Of a stretch of DNA of 64,000 nucleotides, positions 1 to 10,388 are shown piece after piece (positions within the stretch are counted from its first letter, which is position 1; every line of letters starts with the position of its first letter). Both the position numbers and the translations under genes were made by a program. Origin of the DNA: Tritrichomonas musculus (taxonomy: Eukaryota > Parabasalia > Tritrichomonadida > Tritrichomonadidae). Below the pieces are notes generated by a model. It worked only from the letters and a program-made list of their open reading frames with translations, was not told where the DNA came from and ran no database searches. The DNA lies in contig JAPFFF010000003.1 in assembly GCA_039105265.1 (NCBI GenBank), positions 372,001 through 436,000 of the forward strand, written 5' to 3'.

Positions 1-61
1 ACAAACTTGACACAGATACAAATTCAATATTCAATCAATGAAATTGAAGAATTATTACTAA

Positions 62-919
62 GTGGTTGCAAATCAATCAAAGAAATTTGAAATTCCAAAC
101 TCAGCAGCATCAACTAATGACACTGCATTTGAAGATTGCTCAAATCTGATACAAATAATAATTCCAACATCAGTTAAACCAATAGGAGAATCTATTTTCG
201 AAAATTGTTCATCATTACAAGAAGTAACACTTCCTTCTTCAATTAGAGTAATTGGAAGCGTTAATTCTTGTAAATCATTGAAATAAGTAACAATTCCAGA
301 TTCTGTTTCAACAATAGAAAATTCTGTCTTTAAGAATTGCACGTCATTAAGACAAGTCACAACTCCAGTTTCTATTTCATCGATTAATTATCATGCTTTC
401 AAAGGATGCGTTAAATTGAATGATTTAACAATTACTTCATTTTTTTTTTGGAGAATTTGTGATTCATTCTTTGAAAATTGCACGTTTTTTAAGACAAGTA
501 ATAACAATTCAAGATTCTATTTCATTGATTAATTATCATGCTTTCAAAGGATGCGTTAAATTGAATGATTTAACAATTACTTCATTTTTTTTTTTTTTTT
601 GGGAGAATTTGTGATTCATTCTTTGAAAATTGCACGTTTTTTAAGACAAGTAATAACAATTCAAGATTCTATTTCATTGATTAATTATCATGCTTTCAAA
701 GGATGCGTTAAATTGAATGATTTAACAATTACTTCATTTTTTTTTTTTTTTTTTTTTTTTGGGAGAATTTGTGATTCAGTCTTTGAAGATTTCACTTCAA
801 TGACACAGATTACAATCAATTCAAATTCATCATCAATTGGAATTCATGCATTTGATAACTGTCCATCACTCAATAGAATAATTGGATCACGAATCATGTT
901 TGGAAGAATCAAGATATAA
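62..919 (+). pseudogene. Decayed BspA-like leucine-rich-repeat (LRR_5) gene
   Basis: Three-frame reading shows repeated LRR_5/TpLRR signatures such as FENCSSLQEVTLPSSI, CTSLRQVTTPVSIS and FKGCVKLNDLTITSF, the hallmark of BspA surface proteins that are hugely expanded in trichomonads. The reading frame is broken repeatedly, by an in-frame stop after CKSLK near 286 and by poly-T runs inside the repeats, so no protein longer than about 100 residues remains. The 5' end may lie outside the window. No signal peptide or membrane segment is seen. I call it a pseudogene made of host surface-protein repeats. Another possibility is that it is only the eroded repeat block of a gene to the left. Confidence 0.75.
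321..775 (+). repeat. Three tandem ~145-152 bp LRR-coding repeats with growing poly-T tracts
   Basis: The segment running from a 'tttgaaaattgcacg' block through 'gattaattatcatgctttc' to 'acaattacttcat' occurs three times. Each copy ends in a T run of about 10, 16 and 24 bases (starting at 440, 585 and 737), followed by GGAGAATTTGTGATTC. The first copy is the most diverged and the last two are nearly identical, which points to recent tandem duplication with lengthening of the homopolymer. The repeat unit codes for two LRRs, so the T runs interrupt the frame. Confidence 0.85.
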
Positions 920-964
920 TCGAATTGGTGCAAATATCCGTTATAATATTTTATTTCAATGCTT

Positions 965-1708
965 CAATTTAAACGATTGGTAAAGATGTCACAGTCAACA
1001 ATGCTGAAGCTGCCAAATATTTCAAAATGGCGGCAAATAAAGGGAATTTAATTTCAATGCATTATTTATGGACTCATACATGAAACTGGAAATTGAGAAT
1101 TAAAAAGAATGAAGTAGAAGCATCGAAATATTTTAAAAAAGGTGAAATTTCACCTTTGGGCGTCTTATCGTTTTTGATTGTAGTTTATTTTATAATGATC
1201 ATGATGGAATGTATAATTATGCTAGAATGCGCCGATTTGGAAAAGGAACTCTTACTAATAAAAGTAATGCACTTATATATTTTAAATTGCAGCAGACAAA
1301 GGAATTGATGAAGCAATATGATTGATTATGCCAATATGTTAAAAAAAAAAAAAAAAAAAAAGGGAAGGAACTGACAAAAATAATGCTAAATCAAGAAGAT
1401 ATTATAAAATGGAAGATGATCATAAATATACAAATTGAATGTTTATTATATTGAAGAAAATTTAGATGTATTATAAAAAAAAAATAAATAATTGGCTTAC
1501 ATATATTTATAGAAAGGCAGATAATAATGGTTATACTCCTGCTTTTGTGGCTCTTGGAAAATTAGATTCCAATAAAAAAAAGATAAATTTTTTTTTTCTG
1601 ATGACAATTTACATATTGCCAACTAAGGTGGAGACATATGATGATTCTATTGAAATCAAATCAAAATATTATTCTTTTTTTCCATTGAGTTTTTATATTT
1701 TAAAATAA
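965..1708 (+). pseudogene. Decayed Sel1-repeat (TPR-like) gene with an ankyrin-like tail
   Basis: Across several frames the sequence spells Sel1-type repeats: AAKYFKMAANKGNLIS near 1005, EASKYFKKG near 1115, YARMRRFGKGTLTNKSNAL near 1215, then AADKGIDEA and GTDKNNAKSRRYYKM. An ankyrin-like ADNNGYTPAFVAL follows near 1516. Frameshifts and stops separate the pieces, some at A/T homopolymers (for example the A19 run near 1340). Sel1 and ankyrin repeat proteins form large families in trichomonads. No intact start or product is visible. It lies directly downstream of the broken BspA gene, so this end of the window looks like a gene graveyard. Confidence 0.7.
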
Positions 1709-1940
1709 AAGATTATTTTTGTAATAATTTATATATATATTTATTTTTTTTAAAATCTATCTAAACAATATGAATCTAAATCAATTTATAAATCCTTTTT
1801 TCCCCTATTTGGTAATGAAAAGAATATTTTTTTTAAAGAACAATATCTACATTTGATGAACATATACCTACTTCTTTTTTAACTTCTAAAGATAATCCAT
1901 CAAAATCAAAGTTAAGATGAAAATATATTCAGCTTAAATT

Positions 1941-3476
1941 CTATTCATTTTGCTTAATTTGCTCTGAGCAAGCATCGATAACTAATTGCGAAATATCAAT
2001 TAAATTATTAACAAATTCATCATCATTAATTTCAGAACTTAATTCATCATCTATCATAAAACCTTCAATTGTCTTTAAAAGTGATGAGTTCTCTATAACA
2101 AAATTTAGATGATCACTTAAATTCTTTGAAATCGCGTTATTTTTGCTCATGTTGATTAAATAAAGTAGTGATTTCAAAATATCTATAAAAATTGGCTCGA
2201 AGCTTGACTCTAAAAAATCGGAAAAAAACTGTATTGAAGAAACTTCAGCTAGGAAATCGGAAACTTGTGCCACATTTACTAATTTAGTTAACTCTATGCA
2301 AAAATTCAAATAAACTTTTTTCTCTGGATAAGAACCTGCATTTGAGTAATGAATAAAATCTTTAGGTAATCCAGGGCCAGATTCAGATATTAATTGCGCA
2401 ATCTTATCTGGACTATTCTTAGCAACTGCTGTACATATTTTAATACCGAGTACTTCGGGACAATCAATTTCATCATTTCGCGAAAAAACAGCATGAATGG
2501 TTGAAAATAAGCCTTCACCAATTAAATAATCACAACAAAAATAAGTGGCATTTTCTAGTATTTTCAATAACTTGCAATATTGAACAACATCAAAAAGTTC
2601 TTCATTAACACAATTTTTTAAAATATAGGCAAAAAATCCGTTTCCTTGAAGTATCTCCCAAGAATATTTTACAGATGCCTTTAAATATTTTAGAGCCGCT
2701 AATTGAATTTCTTTTTCAAATAAATTATGTTGATATAGAAAACTATTATCTACATAAATAAATTGAAATAAAAAACTGGTTAAATCATTGTTCAAGATAA
2801 TTGCATTTTCAATTCCATATTTAAGGAATTGTTTGAATACAGAAATATTACTGATTAAAACGTTTTCTTTAGTTGGCTGAACAATAAATTGAGGATCCAT
2901 AGGTGGGTATATTTCATGCCTAGGGATTTCTTCAATTTTTGTAATACTTTCCCATTTTAATATACTACTAAATACTAATTCAACAGCGCCGTTTTTTGCA
3001 AGTTCTATTAATATTGTAGGTTCAATTTTAATAGCATCACAAAAACTAATTTTGATAGCTTTATTTAAATGATTAAAGAGATAAGTATAGAATTTGTTTT
3101 GTAATAAATATTCTCGAATATTTGGAAAATTTATAAACACAACATATAAATCATTAGCAGCTTCATAAGAAATTTCTTTAAATCTGTTACCTTTTGCAAA
3201 TTCAAAAAACATATTAACGATTTCAATTGGTGGCTGTGATTTTTGAGAACTTGGTAAAAGTAGAATAGAATATTGAGAAAGGGCTTTATAAACTATTTCT
3301 GGCTTTTGAGAATGCATATTTTTATATACATAAGGAAATAAACCAATATTGTGTGGAACAATATCTGAAGGTAATTTGGTGACTATTCTTTTATCATTGA
3401 ATGTGTCTTCTGACCATCTAGGCTTAGTATCACTACTATTATTTAAAAGATGACTAATTGCATATGATTGTGACAT
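1941..3476 (-). CDS. Alpha-solenoid (armadillo/HEAT-like) protein, function unknown
   Basis: A clean 511-residue reading frame starts at an ATG (MSQSYAISHLLNN). I recognise no catalytic motif. The body alternates amphipathic helices, for example KALSQYSILLLPS, SYEAANDLYVVFINFPNIREY and LQFIYVDNSFLYQ, in the rhythm of an armadillo-type solenoid, a fold with many lineage-specific members in trichomonads. There is no signal peptide or membrane helix, so it is probably cytoplasmic and used for protein binding. The upstream spacer carries TTGACCTT (antisense AAGGTCAA, 3508-3515) 32 bases from the ATG. The protein resembles, in style only, the solenoid encoded near 44-45 kb. The role is unknown. 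Confidence 0.8.
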   Translation of the reverse strand: MSQSYAISHLLNNSSDTKPRWSEDTFNDKRIVTKLPSDIVPHNIGLFPYVYKNMHSQKPEIVYKALSQYSILLLPSSQKSQPPIEIVNMFFEFAKGNRFKEISYEAANDLYVVFINFPNIREYLLQNKFYTYLFNHLNKAIKISFCDAIKIEPTILIELAKNGAVELVFSSILKWESITKIEEIPRHEIYPPMDPQFIVQPTKENVLISNISVFKQFLKYGIENAIILNNDLTSFLFQFIYVDNSFLYQHNLFEKEIQLAALKYLKASVKYSWEILQGNGFFAYILKNCVNEELFDVVQYCKLLKILENATYFCCDYLIGEGLFSTIHAVFSRNDEIDCPEVLGIKICTAVAKNSPDKIAQLISESGPGLPKDFIHYSNAGSYPEKKVYLNFCIELTKLVNVAQVSDFLAEVSSIQFFSDFLESSFEPIFIDILKSLLYLINMSKNNAISKNLSDHLNFVIENSSLLKTIEGFMIDDELSSEINDDEFVNNLIDISQLVIDACSEQIKQNE

Positions 3477-4159
3477 TTTAGATGTGGATTAAAAATGGTT
3501 TATTTTTAAGGTCAAAAAAAATATTTTAGAATTTTCAAAATTTTTGATAAAATGGAAATATCTAGAAAAAAATTAATTTTTTTTAGTTTTTTATGCTATT
3601 AAAATAAAAAGGATATTTATAAAATTGAAAATAAAAATTTTTATTCTTTATTTAATAATAATAAAGAAGATTATTTCCATTTTTAATCATATTTTATATA
3701 ATTCTTTATTAACAATCGATATCTTAATAAAAATATAATTAAATATTTAAAAAACTAAATAAAATTATAAAAATAAAAAGTTTTATATATATATATATGA
3801 AATATACATTTTATTATTGACTATTAAATTAGATAACTTCGTTCAGAATTTATTTATGCATTTAATTATATGTTAACTTTTTGAGAAAATTTGGCGGGGG
3901 AAATTTGTGAATATTTACGTTAAGCACATTTCATCATGAAGCTAAAAAGATTGAAAAAAAAACATAGAAGATTGAATTTAATAAAAAAATCATAATCAGT
4001 ACTATCTTGTTAATGCAGGTTTATTGGTAAATACATGAAATATAATGCTATCCTGAAAAAATTTAGAAAATTAAAGAAAAAGATAAAGGTCAATTTAGTG
4101 TGAAATGATATAATAACCGTTTTCTAAACGGTTTATGGATTAATTAAATCAATCATTTT
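3477..4159. promoter_or_regulatory. Divergent intergenic promoter region with palindromic AACCGTTT site
   Basis: This 683-bp AT-rich spacer lies between two divergent genes. It holds AAGGTCAA at 3508-3515 and 4086-4093, AACTTTTTGA at 3875-3884, an E2F-like TTTGGCGGGG at 3890-3899, and the palindrome AACCGTTT-TCT-AAACGGTT at 4115-4133, 27 bases before the ATG of the right-hand gene. A TCATTT initiator-like motif sits at 4153-4158, immediately before that ATG. A short (TA)n run lies near 3785-3797. The regulatory role is inferred from position and recurrence elsewhere in the window. Confidence 0.5.
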
Positions 4160-6790
4160 ATGAACAATAAAGAGACCCAGCAGTGCGCTAAATCACTCCT
4201 CAAACAAATTCGAGAAGTAAAAAAAAATATTCACCAGTTCCAAGAAGTTTTACACGCTTATGATAACACTCCTGATACAACAACACTTAATCGTGCTCAA
4301 CCTACATCAAAATCAGTAATTTTAACACCAAATCGTGCACAGTATGGTCAATATCATTCACAGAACTATAATAATTCAGTTCCTAGAACACTCCAAAATA
4401 ATTTAAGTAAATCATATGACGATTCTAATGAAAATTCGTATCTAGGACTGAAATCTAATCATACAAAATTACAAAAAAATGATAATGACTCATTTCATTA
4501 TCTAAGCTCGAATGAAGAAAGAAATAGTTATTTACAAGAATCTTCAAATCATCAAAATAGCAAAAGTAAGGAAAATGAAAAAATAGAAAAATCAGATAAA
4601 AACCAAAAAAGAAGCCGAAGTGAAAGAAAACACAAAGAAAAAGATGATTACGATAGAAAACATAAAAAGAGTTCAAAAGCACAAAGAAAATCCACAAATG
4701 AAAAAAACGATCATCGTTCCCGAAGCAACGCAGATGGCCATCAAAGAGATAGAAAAAGATCTAACTATCATAGTTATCGTGGATCTTATTATTCAGATTC
4801 AGATTATGATGAATCTGATGAATTGACTCTCTATACTGTGAGTGATGTTGAAAACTTATTTAGTTCTGAATTCCTAGAAGAGATTGATAAGTATCCTCCA
4901 AAATCCAAAAAAGATGAAAAAGAAAATCAAAGAGAAGAAGATAAATATGATCGAAAAGAAAGAAGAAAAAAGAAAGATAAAGAAAATAAGAAAATGGAAT
5001 CGAAGCAATCTCCACGTTCTAGAGCTCCAAAAACTGCTCTCTCATCGGATACAGAAGTAGAGCAAATAATTCGACGAACCGAAAAATATCGTAAATCACC
5101 AAAGTATCTTGAAAAATCGCCAAATGACAAAGATAAAAGCAATAAAAATAATCTCAGAAAAGATTCTTCACCGAGAAATAAAAACGATCAAAAAGAAATA
5201 TCACGAATGATAGATTTGGCTCACTATTTTGCAGAAAAAAGATCTGAAAATAGCAAACATTCTCAAACTACCCCACAAGGAAAAACACCAAAAACACAGA
5301 CTCAAGTATCTGATCTTGATTCTTATGATATCTCCTCTGCTTCAGGAGCATTGGGTAACAAAAACCATGAATATAACCGTGATAATGACGGATATTCAAC
5401 AAGTTATGGCCTTGATTCAGCAATAATTTCTCCAAAAAATGCATCGCATAAAACAAACCAAGATAAACATGCTAGCCATAAAAAACAACCTACTCAGCAA
5501 AAACAAAACAAGGAAAATAAGAAAAATAAATCTAAATATGGTAATGGCGATCCACTTCAATGTGTTGAAGCTACTATTGAAGAAATTTCAGAATCTCAAT
5601 ACAGTTCATCAGTTGTTTTCATACCTCCACAACCTGACACACTTCCATTTTCACCAAATAAGCAACAACGTAATCAAAAACAAAAGAAACAACCTAAGAA
5701 AACACGAAAACCTAAGCCAGAAAATGATGAACAAGAATCTTCTGGCCTCCAAGCAATTCACGATAGAATTAACGAACTTCATCTTAGCTCCACGACTTCA
5801 TCAGAATTAGCCAAAAACAATGCTCAAAACAAAAATGAATCAGAAATTGATTTAGAAGGAATATCACTTTCATCAAACTTCATTGATGGACTAAAGACCC
5901 CAAGTAATGTCTCTGAAATACAAGAATTGACTTCAAATGATGGAGCTTATCAAGATAACGCTAACGAAGAAGAAAGTGAAAATGAAGAAGAAGCAAAAGA
6001 TCGAAATGACATTGGTATGAACTTTAACTCTTCTGAATTTAATAAAAATAATGAAGAAGATAATTTGGAAGAAAATTCAAACGAAGAAGAAGAAAACATT
6101 GAAAGTTTAGAAGAAAACACACAAGAAGAAGACGATGAAGATATAGATTTAGATGAAGAGAATCAAGAAGAAGACGATGAAGATATAGATTTAGATGAAG
6201 AGAATCAAGAAGAAAACGAAGAAGAAAATCAGAACGATGAAGATGAAGAACAAAACGATGAAGATGAAGATCAAGAACAAAATGATGAAGACGAAGATCA
6301 AGAACAAAATGATGAAGAAGAGAATCAAGAACAAAATGAAGAAGATGAAGATCAAGAACAAAATGATGAAGAAGAGAATCAAGAACAAAGTGAAGAAGAA
6401 AACGAAGATGAAGAAGAGAATGGTTCTGAAGAAACGTTTTATGCAAACGATATTGGCGTTCAGACAACTTTATCAGCAGGAGACAATGAAGAAGAAAGCG
6501 AAATTCAAAATCGAGAAGCTGATCAATTTGAGGATGATTTTATTAAAGAAGAAAACTCAAATGAAAAAGAAGAACATCAAGACGAAAATCAGAATTCTGG
6601 CAATGAAGCTAATGATCAATTCTCAGACAATTTACTTAAAGAATTGGAAGAAGAAGAAGCTGATGAAAGTTTAAGTCAATTACTAAAGCAATATAATTAT
6701 AATTCAGAAAATGGCGAAGAAGATATTGATATAAATAGTACAGAATTAGAGGATCTTTTATTGGATGATGATCAAAATAACGAAAAATGA
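4160..6790 (+). CDS. Large low-complexity charged protein with acidic C-terminus
   Basis: An 876-residue frame starts at ATG 4160, right after a TCATTT initiator-like motif. Residues 1-35 predict a short amphipathic helix or coiled coil (SLLKQIREVKKNIHQFQEV). Residues ~120-470 are rich in K/R/S/N with RS-like stretches, and residues ~590-760 are almost entirely E/D/N/Q. The acidic part contains two copies of an EEDDEDIDLDEENQ unit and about six copies of a DEDQEQN-type unit. No folded domain is recognisable. The basic-then-acidic layout suits a nuclear or cytoskeletal scaffold, but that is speculation. Frame, start and length are well supported because the frame stays open through 2.6 kb of AT-rich DNA. 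Confidence 0.8.
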   Translation: MNNKETQQCAKSLLKQIREVKKNIHQFQEVLHAYDNTPDTTTLNRAQPTSKSVILTPNRAQYGQYHSQNYNNSVPRTLQNNLSKSYDDSNENSYLGLKSNHTKLQKNDNDSFHYLSSNEERNSYLQESSNHQNSKSKENEKIEKSDKNQKRSRSERKHKEKDDYDRKHKKSSKAQRKSTNEKNDHRSRSNADGHQRDRKRSNYHSYRGSYYSDSDYDESDELTLYTVSDVENLFSSEFLEEIDKYPPKSKKDEKENQREEDKYDRKERRKKKDKENKKMESKQSPRSRAPKTALSSDTEVEQIIRRTEKYRKSPKYLEKSPNDKDKSNKNNLRKDSSPRNKNDQKEISRMIDLAHYFAEKRSENSKHSQTTPQGKTPKTQTQVSDLDSYDISSASGALGNKNHEYNRDNDGYSTSYGLDSAIISPKNASHKTNQDKHASHKKQPTQQKQNKENKKNKSKYGNGDPLQCVEATIEEISESQYSSSVVFIPPQPDTLPFSPNKQQRNQKQKKQPKKTRKPKPENDEQESSGLQAIHDRINELHLSSTTSSELAKNNAQNKNESEIDLEGISLSSNFIDGLKTPSNVSEIQELTSNDGAYQDNANEEESENEEEAKDRNDIGMNFNSSEFNKNNEEDNLEENSNEEEENIESLEENTQEEDDEDIDLDEENQEEDDEDIDLDEENQEENEEENQNDEDEEQNDEDEDQEQNDEDEDQEQNDEEENQEQNEEDEDQEQNDEEENQEQSEEENEDEEENGSEETFYANDIGVQTTLSAGDNEEESEIQNREADQFEDDFIKEENSNEKEEHQDENQNSGNEANDQFSDNLLKELEEEEADESLSQLLKQYNYNSENGEEDIDINSTELEDLLLDDDQNNEK
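6127..6417 (+). repeat. In-frame acidic minisatellite inside the low-complexity gene
   Basis: Units of the type GAAGATGAAGATCAAGAACAAAA (DEDQEQN) are repeated with small variations. They are preceded by two near-identical 42-bp units coding for EEDDEDIDLDEENQ. All units keep the reading frame. Length variation between strains is likely. Confidence 0.75.
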
Positions 6791-6969
6791 TTAACATGTC
6801 TCAATTGATTATTTTTATTTTTTTTTTTTACTCATGTTTATTTTATCTTAACCTCGATTTAATTTATTATTTTTAAATAAATAATAAAACGAAAAAAAAT
6901 TCTTGTGCTTATTTTTTCTATTTCTTTATTTTTGGATTCATCATAAATTCTTTTCATTTAACAATTCAG

Positions 6970-8286
6970 ATGGATACGCCTCTTTGCTCATTATGCTGCA
7001 TATATTTTCAAAGAGCGCTGAATTCACCTGTGGGAGAAGCTGTGTCTTCATATATCAGATTATTTAATCCTCCATTAATTGACCAATATAATTTATTATC
7101 AATTTACGACAAATTGAAAAAAAATTCATATTCATCTCCAGAAGAATGGCTTAATGACCTTGATAAAAACATTGAACAATCGCTTCGTTTTTTTGGCATC
7201 GATTCTGAAATGTCAATTGCTCTTCTTTCAATTCAACAGAATATACGCGAATCTACAAGGCATCTTTTGTGCGGAAACAATGAAAATTGGTATAAATCTC
7301 GACAAAAAATGATTTCTTCGCTTGAATCTTATCTATCAAATATGCCAAACAATGAAGTTTCTTTTCGACAATTTGTTGATCAGCCATTGGAACAAGCCCC
7401 AATGGTTGCTAAACCATTTATTCCATCTGCATTAACTATTCAAAACGAAAAAATCGACTTAAACGAGTTGAAAGTTCGTATACAAAGCTTACCAACAGAT
7501 GAAGATCATCAAAATGTGATGAAAATTGTTTCTCATTATGAACCTGAATATGCCAATGCATCTGGAATTACTCAATGCGATTTACGTCATTGCCAGCCAT
7601 ATACTTTACATTTGCTAAAAGAATATGTCAAGAAACATGCACCACCATTACCGAAACCATTACCATCTGCAGCGGCTCTTTCTAGTTTATCTGACCTTAT
7701 TTCAACATCAAGCTTAACACCTCAAAAAATGATAAACCCTGCGGCAATCCCACGAATGAAATCAACACCACTACCTCCAAGCCCCAACGATTCAAAAAGA
7801 CCACCGCCTCTCATTGCAGAAACAAAACCATCAATATTATCAAATTCTTCATTTGCTCAACCGCTTTCAGCAAAACCTTCAAATACTAATCCTAACTCAT
7901 CAGCATCTCAAAATTTGCATTCATCTCTTCAAGCTGCAGCTACAAATCAAGCTCTTGCTAAAAACTTATCGCAAGCATCTCCCCAAATGTCTGCAATATC
8001 GGTGATATCAGCTGCACTTGGATCAGTACTAGTAAATTCATCAAATTCCTCTTTTGCATCTCACCCAATAGGCTCACCAATTTCGCCATCTTCTTTGAAA
8101 CCCCCCAATTCATCGTCTACAATTGCATCAACTTCACCATTCCTCAAAATAAATTCGCCAACGCCTTCAGCAGGAGATTCTGATGAAAATGGTATTTTTG
8201 ATTCTATATCGCCTAGTTCATCAAGATCAGAAGGATTTGATCACGAAAACGAAGACGAAAACCAAAGTCAGAATAAGAATGAATAA
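6970..8286 (+). CDS. BET-like protein: divergent bromodomain plus NET (extraterminal) domain
   Basis: This 438-residue protein has a region at ~158-223 (IDLNELKVRIQSLPTDEDH ... CQPYTLHLLKEYV) that matches the NET/extraterminal domain of BET proteins, which read INKLPGEKL...PSTLRELERYV in human BRD proteins. Residues ~1-96 look like a reduced bromodomain: LLSIYDKLKKNSYSSPEEW corresponds to the helix after the 'DLSTIKxKL' motif. The usual acetyl-lysine-binding YN pair is not seen (SLRFFGIDSEMS instead). Residues ~225-438 are a Ser/Pro/Asn-rich disordered tail ending in acidic residues. BET proteins read acetylated histones and recruit transcription factors, so this one may keep the NET recruiting function while reading acetyl-lysine weakly or not at all. 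ATG 6970 follows TCATTT at 6954-6959. Confidence 0.7.
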   Translation: MDTPLCSLCCIYFQRALNSPVGEAVSSYIRLFNPPLIDQYNLLSIYDKLKKNSYSSPEEWLNDLDKNIEQSLRFFGIDSEMSIALLSIQQNIRESTRHLLCGNNENWYKSRQKMISSLESYLSNMPNNEVSFRQFVDQPLEQAPMVAKPFIPSALTIQNEKIDLNELKVRIQSLPTDEDHQNVMKIVSHYEPEYANASGITQCDLRHCQPYTLHLLKEYVKKHAPPLPKPLPSAAALSSLSDLISTSSLTPQKMINPAAIPRMKSTPLPPSPNDSKRPPPLIAETKPSILSNSSFAQPLSAKPSNTNPNSSASQNLHSSLQAAATNQALAKNLSQASPQMSAISVISAALGSVLVNSSNSSFASHPIGSPISPSSLKPPNSSSTIASTSPFLKINSPTPSAGDSDENGIFDSISPSSSRSEGFDHENEDENQSQNKNE

Positions 8287-8468
8287 TAAGCAAAAAAGAA
8301 AAAAAACTAATTCTCACAAATGTTTGGAATACTATCAAAAAAAAAAAAAAAAAAGAAAAAAAGTTATATTTATTTTCTTATTTGATCTTTTTCAAGTAGT
8401 AGATGATAGAGACTATTTCTAATTTTAGCCAAAATTGATATGATTAATTAAATGTTTTTATTCTTGCT

Positions 8469-8499
<31 letters not shown>

Positions 8500-8788
8500 G
8501 TTCATTTCCATTAGTTAAAACTAGAAATTCCTTTGATTTTTGAGATGATGCTCATGTTTTTTCACAAGAAGTTGAAAAGAGTCTTATCAAAAGACTAATG
8601 TAAAACAAAATTATGGTATAAACCGTTCACAAAAATTTTCAATAAATAGATTGTTAACCGATAGTAAAATGATTTTGATAGTTAACCGATCGATTTTTGA
8701 AAACATTTTTTTGTTCATAACAAATTATTTATTCAATTGCCTTCGTTTTTCACTTTTTCTTTTAAAAAATTCAATTAAGTTTATTTAA
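8287..8788. promoter_or_regulatory. Spacer with homopolymer tracts and clustered AACCG(T/A)T motifs
   Basis: This 502-bp spacer contains an A16 run near 8338, a long T run near 8470-8499 and three AACCG-type motifs: AACCGTT at 8621 and two TTAACCGAT copies near 8656 and 8682. They lie 100-170 bases upstream of the kelch gene. I see no gene in it. The motifs resemble MYB recognition sites, and a regulatory role is inferred. Confidence 0.4.
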
Positions 8789-9970
8789 ATGGGAAATAAT
8801 CCAAGTAATGCTCAGGAAGATCAAGTTTATTCGCAAATAGGTGGTGATATTACTCCACTAAATGCGCTAAGAACTCGTGATTCTTATGAATCACCTACAA
8901 ACAGTTCAATATCTCGAAATTCTTCTCAAAATTTTCAGCCAATTATAACCCAAGGAAAAAAATCAGATTTCTCTGCAATATGGTCGTCTCAAGTCCCTGA
9001 TCCACCTACACCAATAGCACGTGCAGCACAATGCTACGTTTATGACTCATTTACAAATCAAATTTTCATTGCGTATGGTATGGATAATCACCAAAAATAT
9101 TTAAATGATTGCTGGTCTCTTAATTTATCGACATTGAAATGGAATTTGTTTAAGCAAGAACTGCTCTCACCACGATGTTATGCTACAGCACTTTTAATTA
9201 CCAATTTTCAATCACGTGAAATGTTTATTTTTGGCGGATATAATGGATTTCAATACTTTTCTGATCTTCATTCGATAAATCTTGATAATGGTCAAATTAC
9301 TTGCTATGATACAACTGCATCCCCTCGTCAGAGCGCTCTTTTGTTTGCTTCTCCAACATCAATATTTATTTATTCTGGCTATAATGGAACAGAGTTGAGA
9401 TCATTTACCGAATATAATATTCAAACACGCGAATGTATTAATACGGAAATTGTAGATTTTAGAGGAAGATCTGCTGCATCTTTTGTTGAATCTTATGATA
9501 AAGTTCATTGGTTTGTTTTTGGTGATACCATTGGCCATCCACTATTACGTTTTGATAACAAAACAAAACAATTTAATGAAATGTCATGTGCAGGCTTCGG
9601 CCCACCAGCAAATCTTAAAAATGCACTGATTTGCTGCGCTGATCATTATTTATTTGTCACAGGTGGACAAAAAGATTCTCCTTATACATATGTATATGGG
9701 CTCGATATTGATAGGCAAACATGGCTCGTTTTTTCCATTCAGCCTGATGGTGAAACGGTTACCAATTCAGATGGATGCGTTAAAAATGGAAACTTTCAAG
9801 TTCCGCGATCACACTCTGGTGTGATGGCATATTCGCCTTCAACAAGATCTTTGATGAGTGTGATGGGAAACAGATACACAGAACCTCCTCCCGTACAGAT
9901 AGTTTATATTGGAGATGCACTTTCTGTCCTTCACTTAAAATCGGATATATTATATATGTTGTCTCTTTAA
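8789..9970 (+). CDS. Kelch-repeat beta-propeller protein, N-myristoylation signal
   Basis: The 393-residue protein begins MGNNPSNAQ. Gly2 and Ser6 fit the N-myristoyltransferase consensus, so membrane attachment is likely. From residue ~65 it carries kelch repeats with the usual aromatic and glycine marks: YDSFTNQIFIAYGMDN, WSLNLSTLKWNLF, EMFIFGGYNGFQYFSDLH, IFIYSGYNG, FVTGGQKDSPYTYVYGL and VMAYSPSTRSLMSVMGN. About six blades can be made out, as expected for a propeller. Kelch propellers serve as protein-docking platforms. No second domain (BTB, F-box, Rab) is present. The partner is unknown. Confidence 0.85.
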   Translation: MGNNPSNAQEDQVYSQIGGDITPLNALRTRDSYESPTNSSISRNSSQNFQPIITQGKKSDFSAIWSSQVPDPPTPIARAAQCYVYDSFTNQIFIAYGMDNHQKYLNDCWSLNLSTLKWNLFKQELLSPRCYATALLITNFQSREMFIFGGYNGFQYFSDLHSINLDNGQITCYDTTASPRQSALLFASPTSIFIYSGYNGTELRSFTEYNIQTRECINTEIVDFRGRSAASFVESYDKVHWFVFGDTIGHPLLRFDNKTKQFNEMSCAGFGPPANLKNALICCADHYLFVTGGQKDSPYTYVYGLDIDRQTWLVFSIQPDGETVTNSDGCVKNGNFQVPRSHSGVMAYSPSTRSLMSVMGNRYTEPPPVQIVYIGDALSVLHLKSDILYMLSL

Positions 9971-10388
9971 AATTATATTTTGTCGCAAAATTTGGGTTAA
10001 AAGCAGAACTGGCTTTTCAAATTGTTGATTCTATAAAATATAGAATTTATGGAAAAATATTTATATATATTTCAAATACATATTTATACATTGAAATGCT
10101 TTTTATAATTTTCTTGTATGGTATTAACGATTAATGATAATTAGGCAATAGAAATAATCTTTTTTAAAGATGTGAAATAAATAATTTTTGGTGTTCACAT
10201 AAAGATAATATATAAAAACTGAGCATAGAAGATTTTTGTATTATTTTAATCAATTTTCTTTTTTTATTTTAGCAGATTATATAAACAGTTGCGAAGATAA
10301 AGATGAATAAAAGCATTGACCAGATACTATCAAATTTTGATAAATATTGAATTTTAAGTAATTAAATGGTCATAGGAATATTTCTAAA
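9971..10388. other. AT-rich spacer, no gene seen
   Basis: This 418-bp spacer between two same-strand genes is very AT-rich. I find no convincing ORF, RNA gene or long repeat in it. It should contain the 3' end of the kelch transcript and the promoter of the tRNA-binding-protein gene. Confidence 0.5.

Noticed and set aside
6039-6467. Antisense Leu/His-rich frame opposite the acidic repeat
   Set aside because: It mirrors the GAA/GAT repeat of the real gene and has low-complexity content.
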